Below are positions 5,850 through 10,710 of a stretch of 10,710 nt of DNA, in pieces (within the stretch, counting starts at the first letter, position 1; every line of letters begins with the position of its first letter). Made by a program: the position numbers and the translations under genes. Source of the stretch: JACCZX01 sp038216465 (GTDB lineage Bacteria; Pseudomonadota; Gammaproteobacteria; Burkholderiales; Burkholderiaceae_F); assembly GCA_038216465.1 (NCBI GenBank), contig JBBQQC010000041.1:1-10710 (forward strand). The letters run 5' to 3'. The notes under the pieces were generated by a model, which did not search any database, had not been told where the DNA came from, and saw only the letters and a list, made by a program, of their open reading frames with translations.

Positions 5850-6821
5850 ATGAGACTGCGCCGCCGGGAATGCATCGTCGCGCTGTGCACACTGATGCTG
5901 GTGTCAGCTGCAGCCGCGCAAACCTATCCTTCGAAGCCGATCCGCTGGATCGTTCCTTACCCGGCCGGTGGCGGCTCTGACTTTCTGGCACGCACGATCG
6001 GTCAGGGGCTCGCTGCGCAGACCGGGCTGACGGTGATCATCGACAACAAGCCCGGCGGAAACACGGCTATCGCGGCGAGTGAGACCGCTCGCTCTGCACC
6101 CGACGGCTACACGGTGCTATCGGCCGACAACGGCACCCTGGTGTTTAACCCTGCCCTATACAAGACGCTCACCTACAACGCCACCAAGGACTTGCAGCCG
6201 GTGACGCTGATGGGGCGCTTTCCGATGATCCTGATCGTCGGTCCCGCGTCCGATGCGACCGATGCAAAGGATTTCATCGCCAAGGTGCGTGCCAAACCCG
6301 GCAGCTACAACTTCGCTTCGGCAGGTGCGGGCAGCCCGCATCACATGGCGATGGAGTTGCTCAAGGTCGAAGCCAAGCTGTTTATGGTGCACATTCCCTA
6401 TCGGGGTGCTGCGCCGGCACTGCAGGAAGTGGCGGGCGGGCAGGTACAGGCGATGATGGTCGATCTGGCAGCGGGCAACGCTTTGATCAAGGCGGGACGG
6501 GTGCGACCGCTCGCCGTGGCGCACACGCAGCGCCTGCCGCAACTGCCGAACGTTCCGACGTTCGCCGAACTAGGCATGAAGAGCGTCGAGGCAGCGGCGT
6601 TGGTGGGTATGGTCGTTGCGGCCGGTACGCCACCCGATGTCGTGGCAGCGCTGCAAACTCAAGTGAGCGCGGCGATCAAACAACCCGAGGTCAACAAGAA
6701 GCTCGTGGAATTCGGTGTCGAACCCGTCGGCAACACGTCGCAGGAATACACCGAGCTGCTGCGCCGGGAAACCATCCGCTGGCACAAGCTGATCAAGGAT
6801 TTGAATATCACGCTGGACTAA
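5850..6821 (+). CDS. Bug/TctC-family periplasmic substrate-binding protein
   Basis: This 323-residue protein is a tripartite tricarboxylate transporter (TTT) receptor of the Bug family, which captures small organic acids and related compounds in the periplasm. A basic n-region (MRLRRRE), a hydrophobic core and SAAAA-Q predict signal peptidase cleavage after about residue 23. The mature N-terminus YPSKPIRWIVPYPAGGGSD is the family signature, with the PGG-type loop at NKPGGNTAIAAS, APDGYTVL following, and the second-lobe features HIPYRGAAPALQEVAGGQV and LPNVPTFAELG. It is an orphan: no TctA or TctB membrane genes are in the window. The P450 gene begins about 10 bases after its stop, suggesting a shared mRNA and perhaps a shared substrate. 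The ligand cannot be read from the sequence. Confidence 0.95.
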   Translation: MRLRRRECIVALCTLMLVSAAAAQTYPSKPIRWIVPYPAGGGSDFLARTIGQGLAAQTGLTVIIDNKPGGNTAIAASETARSAPDGYTVLSADNGTLVFNPALYKTLTYNATKDLQPVTLMGRFPMILIVGPASDATDAKDFIAKVRAKPGSYNFASAGAGSPHHMAMELLKVEAKLFMVHIPYRGAAPALQEVAGGQVQAMMVDLAAGNALIKAGRVRPLAVAHTQRLPQLPNVPTFAELGMKSVEAAALVGMVVAAGTPPDVVAALQTQVSAAIKQPEVNKKLVEFGVEPVGNTSQEYTELLRRETIRWHKLIKDLNITLD

Positions 6822-6831
6822 GCCAACGGTG

Positions 6832-8076
6832 ATGGCTGCGGCCGCCGATTCAGCACGTGATGTTGGAAGCGACCGCGCGGCCGCCTTCGACCTCAGACAT
6901 CTACCCGACGATTTTTTCGCCGACCCGTTTCCGTACTACCGGGCGTTGCTTCGGCACGAGCCAATCAAACGAATGCCCGACGGTAGCGTTCTGCTGACGC
7001 GCTTCGCCGATCTCGACTACGTTTACAAACATCCGAAGCTCTTCAGCTCTGACAAGAAGAAGGAGTTCAAGCCCAAGTACGGCGACTCGTTGCTGTACGA
7101 GCATCACACCACCAGCCTCGTTTTCAACGACCCGCCGCTGCATACGCGCGTACGGCGTTTGATTACTGGTGCGCTGACGCCGCGCGCGATCGCGCTGATG
7201 GAGCCCGCACTGCGAACACTTGTCGATGCACTGCTGGATCGGATGGCGGCGCGCGGCAGCGTCGACCTGATCGAGGACTTCGCCAGCGCGATACCGGTCG
7301 AGATCATCGGCAATCTGCTCGGCGTGCCACGCGACGAGCGCGAGCCGCTGCGTGGCTGGTCGTTGGCGATCCTGGGCGCGCTCGAACCGGTGGTGGCGCC
7401 AAGCGCTTTCGAGCGCGGCAACGCTGCGGTCGCGCAGTTCGTCGCCTACCTGGAGGTTCTGATCGAGAAGCGGCGCGGCGCGCCGGGCAACCCGGAACAG
7501 GACGTGCTGACGCGGCTGATCCAGGGCGAGGATGGAGGCGAGCAGCTGACTGCGCAAGAGTTGCTGCACAACTGCGTGTTTCTGCTTAACGCCGGGCACG
7601 AAACCACCACCAATCTGATCGGCAACGGTCTGGTGGTCTTGATGCGGCATCCGCTGCAAAAGGAGCGGCTGATTGCGCAGCCCGAGCTGATCAAGCCGGC
7701 GATCGAAGAAGTATTGCGCTACGAGAGTTCGAATCAGCTCGGAAATCGCATTACTACCGAGGCGGTTGAAATCGGCGGTGCGTCGCTGGCGGCGCAAACG
7801 CCGGTCACGTTGTGCATCGGAGCCGCCAACCGCGACCCGGCGCAATTTGAAAACCCTGATGCCTTCGACATCGCGCGTTCTCCGAACCGGCATCTTGCGT
7901 TCGCAACCGGCATTCATGCCTGTGCGGGCATGAGCCTGGCGCGGCTCGAAGGTGCGGTTGCGATCGCCGGTTTCTTTGCGCGCTTTCCGAATGCTGTGCT
8001 GAGCGCGGACCCGGTGCGCGGTGGGCGCGCGCGTTTCCGCGGATTTCTGCACGTGCCCTGTCGTGTGCAGGCCTGA
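6832..8076 (+). CDS. Cytochrome P450 monooxygenase
   Basis: A soluble bacterial class I-type P450 of 414 residues that would hydroxylate a small organic substrate using O2 and electrons from a ferredoxin or flavodoxin partner. The I-helix has AGHETTTN (Ala254, Glu257, Thr258), the K-helix ExxR is Glu293 to Arg296 (EVLR), and the heme-binding loop FATGIHACAG fits FxxGxHxCxG with Cys364 as the iron ligand. The motif DPPLHTRVRRL lies in the C-helix region (heme propionate contacts). There is no signal peptide or membrane anchor, and no ferredoxin or reductase gene is in the window. A GTG (6829) directly precedes ATG 6832; neither has a clear Shine-Dalgarno site, so the start may differ by one codon. 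It follows the Bug-type gene by about 10 bases. It resembles the CYP107-like bacterial group in general organisation, but I cannot assign a family. Confidence 0.95.
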   Translation: MAAAADSARDVGSDRAAAFDLRHLPDDFFADPFPYYRALLRHEPIKRMPDGSVLLTRFADLDYVYKHPKLFSSDKKKEFKPKYGDSLLYEHHTTSLVFNDPPLHTRVRRLITGALTPRAIALMEPALRTLVDALLDRMAARGSVDLIEDFASAIPVEIIGNLLGVPRDEREPLRGWSLAILGALEPVVAPSAFERGNAAVAQFVAYLEVLIEKRRGAPGNPEQDVLTRLIQGEDGGEQLTAQELLHNCVFLLNAGHETTTNLIGNGLVVLMRHPLQKERLIAQPELIKPAIEEVLRYESSNQLGNRITTEAVEIGGASLAAQTPVTLCIGAANRDPAQFENPDAFDIARSPNRHLAFATGIHACAGMSLARLEGAVAIAGFFARFPNAVLSADPVRGGRARFRGFLHVPCRVQA

Positions 8077-8119
8077 CGCTTTCTAGTCACTTCGGCGGCG
8101 CGCTGGGTAGACTGCGTCG

Positions 8120-9103
8120 ATGAATGAGACACACGCAGCCGTTGACGCCGACGCCTGGCTCGAGCGCATGTCACAGCTCGCGCTGCGACACGGCGTGCAT
8201 CTATCCACGCTGCAGCAGAAAGACGGACGCGATCTCGATTTGCTTTTTGCCAGTGCAGCGCTGGCGTTTCCTGCGGGCGAAAGCCTCACTGAAAAAAGCG
8301 CGAACGAAATCCTGAAGCGATTCCTGACAGGCGCGGGTGTGATGGTCGCCACCGATCATGTCGAGCTACGGCGCTGGATGGTCGACGCCGGGTACCTACA
8401 ACGGTCCGATTTCGGGACCGATTACCGACGGGGAGCCCTTCCGGAGTGGCTGGGTGAAGCGGCGCGCGATCTCGATATCGAGCGTATTGCCGAAGCTGTC
8501 GCATACGCGCGCAGCGCCAGCGAATTGCAGCGCGAGACGCGTCGCCAGGCGTGGCTGGCGAGTCAGATCGAAGTCACCGAGGGCGGCGAGCAGCCCGCCG
8601 GGGCAGGCGGCACCGATGAAACCTACATGCGGCTCGCGCTCGATCAGGCGCACAACGCATGGGCGTTGAGCGAAGTGCCGGTCGGGGCTGTGGTGGTTAG
8701 GGACAAACAGATTCTGGCCACGGGATTCAATCAGCCGATTGGCAACGCAGACCCGACCGCACATGCCGAGATTCGTGCGATGCGCGCGGCCGCGCAGTTG
8801 CTCGGTAACTACCGACTTACCGATTGCGAGTTGTACGTAACGCTGGAACCGTGCGCGATGTGCGCCGGAGCGATGCAGCACGCGCGCATCCAGCGGTTGA
8901 TCTACGGCGCCACAGATCCGAAGACGGGCGCGTGCGGCAGCGTGATCGATCTGTTCGCCGAGCCGCAGCTGAACCATCACACGACGGTGCGCGGCGGCGT
9001 GCTGGCCGACGAAAGTCGCAGGTTGTTGTCAAGTTTCTTTGTCGAGCGGCGCGAGTTAAAACGACAAGGCAGGCTGCCGCCGGATGCCGACGACAGCGAA
9101 TAG
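8120..9103 (+). CDS. tadA: DUF2087 domain fused to tRNA adenosine(34) deaminase TadA
   Basis: The C-terminal part (about residues 165-327) is a full TadA, the zinc enzyme that deaminates wobble A34 to inosine in tRNA-Arg(ACG). It shows YMRLALDQA, EVPVGAVVV, the catalytic HAE motif (His215, Glu217), and PCAMC with zinc ligands Cys245 and Cys248, then YGATDPKTGACGS. The N-terminal half carries a DUF2087-like domain (about residues 38-104): LTEKSANEILKRF, then VELRRWMVDAGYLQRSDFGTDYRR, a winged-helix-like module otherwise found in transcriptional regulators and stand-alone proteins. A Gly/Ala/Gln-rich linker (about 150-164) joins them. TadA alone is about 150-170 residues, so this 327-residue protein is about twice normal. 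There is no in-frame ATG, GTG or TTG shortly before the TadA part other than the Met inside YMRLAL, so separate translation looks unlikely. The Shine-Dalgarno site is weak; Met17 is an alternative start. Confidence 0.9.
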   Translation: MNETHAAVDADAWLERMSQLALRHGVHLSTLQQKDGRDLDLLFASAALAFPAGESLTEKSANEILKRFLTGAGVMVATDHVELRRWMVDAGYLQRSDFGTDYRRGALPEWLGEAARDLDIERIAEAVAYARSASELQRETRRQAWLASQIEVTEGGEQPAGAGGTDETYMRLALDQAHNAWALSEVPVGAVVVRDKQILATGFNQPIGNADPTAHAEIRAMRAAAQLLGNYRLTDCELYVTLEPCAMCAGAMQHARIQRLIYGATDPKTGACGSVIDLFAEPQLNHHTTVRGGVLADESRRLLSSFFVERRELKRQGRLPPDADDSE

Positions 9104-9995
9104 GTCGGTCGGAATCGTCGCGGCGTCCGGGTTCGTTCCAGAGGCCGCGGCGATCGATCGGGCGGCCGCGTTCTTCGCTGCGCGCGGATGGAAAGTGGAA
9201 GCGGGCGACAGCGTTTTTTCGCGCGACCTGCGCTTTGCCGGCGACGACGAACTCCGCCTGGCGGATCTGCAACGCTTCGCAACCGATCCAAATATTGCCT
9301 TGCTGGTCTCGGCGCGTGGAGGCTACGGACTTTCGCGTTTGCTCGATCGAATCGACTTCGCGGCGATCAGGTCACGCGCGCCCGTAATGGTCGGCTACAG
9401 CGATTTCACCGCTTTCAATCTGGCCTATCTGGCGCGTGGCGGAGTGAGCTTTGCCGGGCCGTGCGCAATCGAATTCGGGGCAGTGGAGCCGAGCGCCTTC
9501 ACGATCGAACACTTTTTCGGCGTGCTGGGTGTCAAGCGCTACGCAATCGATTTGCAATTGAACGGACCGCAAACGGATGTTGCGGGGCGCCTGTGGGGCG
9601 GCAATCTCGCGATGGTGACGGCGATGGTAGGCACGCCGCACTTTCCGCGTGTAAGCGGTGGAATCCTTTTTTTCGAGGACGTCAACGAGCCCGCGTACAA
9701 GATCGAGCGCATGTTCTATCAATTGGCCCACGCGGGAGTACTGCAGCGGCAAGCGGCAATTTTGCTCGGTGACTTCGCGCCCGTCACGCCGATGCCGAAT
9801 GACAACGGCTTCGACTTGGACACCGCGATCGAGCGGCTGCGCGAGGTCAGTGGCGTGCCCGTGTTGTGTGGGCTGCCGTTCGGTCACTCGCTGCGCAAGC
9901 TGACACTGCCGGTGGGGGGACGAGCCCGCCTAACCGTCAGGCGCAGCGGCAATGCGACCCTCGAGCTGAGCCGATATCCATGCTTGCTTGGATGA
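9084..9995 (+). CDS. LD-carboxypeptidase (peptidase family S66)
   Basis: The 303-residue protein is an S66 serine peptidase of the LdcA/MccF family. LdcA removes the terminal D-Ala from the tetrapeptide of recycled murein in the cytoplasm. The Ser-Glu-His triad is visible: Ser106 in the nucleophile elbow GYSDFT, Glu198 in FFEDVNEPAYKIERM, and His268 in GLPFGHSLRKLTLPVG. These positions fall within two residues of E. coli LdcA (106, 200, 270). The N-terminus has the VGIVAASG strand, and SARGGYGLSRLLD and LWGGNLAMV are family motifs. There is no signal peptide, consistent with cytosolic murein recycling. MccF-type members instead cleave microcin C-like compounds, so the exact substrate is unproven. 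ATG 9084 overlaps the end of tadA by 20 bases, implying co-translation; the Shine-Dalgarno site is poor. Confidence 0.94.
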   Translation: MPTTANRSVGIVAASGFVPEAAAIDRAAAFFAARGWKVEAGDSVFSRDLRFAGDDELRLADLQRFATDPNIALLVSARGGYGLSRLLDRIDFAAIRSRAPVMVGYSDFTAFNLAYLARGGVSFAGPCAIEFGAVEPSAFTIEHFFGVLGVKRYAIDLQLNGPQTDVAGRLWGGNLAMVTAMVGTPHFPRVSGGILFFEDVNEPAYKIERMFYQLAHAGVLQRQAAILLGDFAPVTPMPNDNGFDLDTAIERLREVSGVPVLCGLPFGHSLRKLTLPVGGRARLTVRRSGNATLELSRYPCLLG

Positions 9996-10048
9996 CCGGC
10001 GTTGACGTTCCTCGCCTATGATCGTGGCCTGACGATGAGGCGCGTGCA

Positions 10049-10710
10049 ATGTCCGGTCCACTGACCCGCTTCGGCTTTGCCGAAGAAACGCCCGAGCAGC
10101 GACAGGAAAAAATTCTCGCCGGCGTGATGGCGTCGGTGTACCGGCAGGTGCCGCAGTCGGTGCTGGTCAGCATCGTCGGCGCGTTCGCGCTGGTGATGGT
10201 GCTATGGAACTGGATCAACCAGGACTTGCTGTTGGGCTGGTCGCTGCTGATTTTGCTGGAGTCGCTGTCTCGGCTGCGGCTCTCGTACAGGTTCCGGCGT
10301 GCCGAGCGAATTGCAGAGACGGTCGAGTGGTGGGCCACACGCTGGGTCGTGCAGGCGGTGGCGGCGGGCGTGCTGTGGGGCGTGGCCGGCTTCGTGTTTT
10401 TCTCGGACAGTCAGCCGCTGCATCAGGTCGTGCTGGTCGCGGTTGTGCTCAGCGTCGCGTTCGGCTCGTTGACCTTGTACGCCAGTCACCGCCCTGCATT
10501 CCATGTCTTCATGCTGCTGGCGGTGGTGCCGTTAATCGCCCGCATGATTTGGGTGCAGGACCCGACCTACTACACCGCCGCGGTGGTGATGACCGCGGTG
10601 TTCCTGTTCACCGTGCTGTATGGCCGCGACTTCGGCAACGCCGTGTTCGAGTCGGTCAAGAACACGTACGAAAACGAGGTGCTGGTCGAGCAGCTGGTCG
10701 CAGAAAAGCG
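10049..10710 (+). CDS. Six-helix membrane sensor protein, N-terminal part (probable histidine kinase)
   Basis: The frame opens at ATG 10049 (GAGG 8 bases upstream) and runs off the window with 220 residues visible. A cytoplasmic N-terminus (about 30 residues, QRQEKILAGVMASVYRQVP) leads into six predicted transmembrane helices at roughly residues 34-55, 59-73, 97-116, 125-145, 150-168 and 173-191. A cytoplasmic helix follows (ENEVLVEQLVAEKR) that looks like the start of a signalling coiled coil. In betaproteobacteria this layout, with a short N-terminus, a MASE-like six-helix domain and a helix in the style of LxEQLxAEK, typically precedes a HisKA/HATPase kinase with a receiver domain; a GGDEF output is the alternative. 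No output domain is inside the window, so the kinase call is inference. It begins 53 bases after the LD-carboxypeptidase stop. Confidence 0.75.
   Translation, partial: MSGPLTRFGFAEETPEQRQEKILAGVMASVYRQVPQSVLVSIVGAFALVMVLWNWINQDLLLGWSLLILLESLSRLRLSYRFRRAERIAETVEWWATRWVVQAVAAGVLWGVAGFVFFSDSQPLHQVVLVAVVLSVAFGSLTLYASHRPAFHVFMLLAVVPLIARMIWVQDPTYYTAAVVMTAVFLFTVLYGRDFGNAVFESVKNTYENEVLVEQLVAEK

Noticed and set aside
6901..8052. Long open frame on the minus strand across the P450 gene
   Set aside because: It mirrors the P450 coding frame through high third-position GC and has no recognisable motif.
10002..10022. TTGACG and TATGAT as a promoter for the membrane sensor gene
   Set aside because: The spacer is only 9 bases, far too short for sigma-70. 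TATGAT may still be a -10 box, but no -35 lies at the right distance.
1..10710. CRISPR arrays, tRNA genes, insertion sequences or a defence system
   Set aside because: No regularly spaced direct repeats, tRNA-like cloverleaf, transposase or terminal inverted repeats, and no defence gene families were recognised on either strand.

Overview
The window is about 10.7 kb of GC-rich DNA with very little intergenic space. It reads as a betaproteobacterial, probably Burkholderiales-like, chromosome. The evidence is the order smpB / rnfH / DUF4124 gene / guaB / guaA, the GuaA N-terminal motif SGSHASTYE, and a Bug-family (TctC) binding protein, a family greatly expanded in Burkholderiales. I see no insertion sequence, phage gene, CRISPR array, tRNA or rRNA. 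Most of the window is conserved core chromosome with a few less ordinary additions.

Region 1 (1-1161, plus strand) holds the tail of an SPFH/Band 7 membrane protein, a GFA/CENP-V-type zinc protein and a GNAT acetyltransferase. The three overlap by 4 bases each (ATGA, then TTGA), which suggests one translationally coupled unit. Region 2 (1158-2522) is a compact block of alternating strands: smpB (minus), rnfH (plus) and a secreted DUF4124 protein (minus). Both tail-to-tail junctions share stop-codon bases. The ratA gene that normally lies between smpB and rnfH is absent here.

Region 3 (2523-5800) is a 231-bp divergent intergenic region with a GC-rich hairpin and a TATACT box, followed by guaB and guaA two bases apart. 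Together these convert IMP to XMP to GMP. Region 4 (5850-8076) has a Bug/TctC periplasmic binding protein followed after about 10 bases by a soluble bacterial cytochrome P450; they are probably co-transcribed, perhaps for uptake and oxidation of a small organic compound. Region 5 (8120-9995) has a tRNA adenosine deaminase TadA with a DUF2087 domain fused to its N-terminus, overlapping by 20 bases with an S66 LD-carboxypeptidase. Region 6 (10049 to the end) is the six-helix membrane domain of a sensor protein, probably a hybrid histidine kinase, cut by the window edge.

I found no clearly new multi-gene system. The observations most worth following are the DUF2087-TadA fusion, the missing ratA, a Gln-to-Phe change beside the GuaA catalytic cysteine, and the binding protein/P450 pair.
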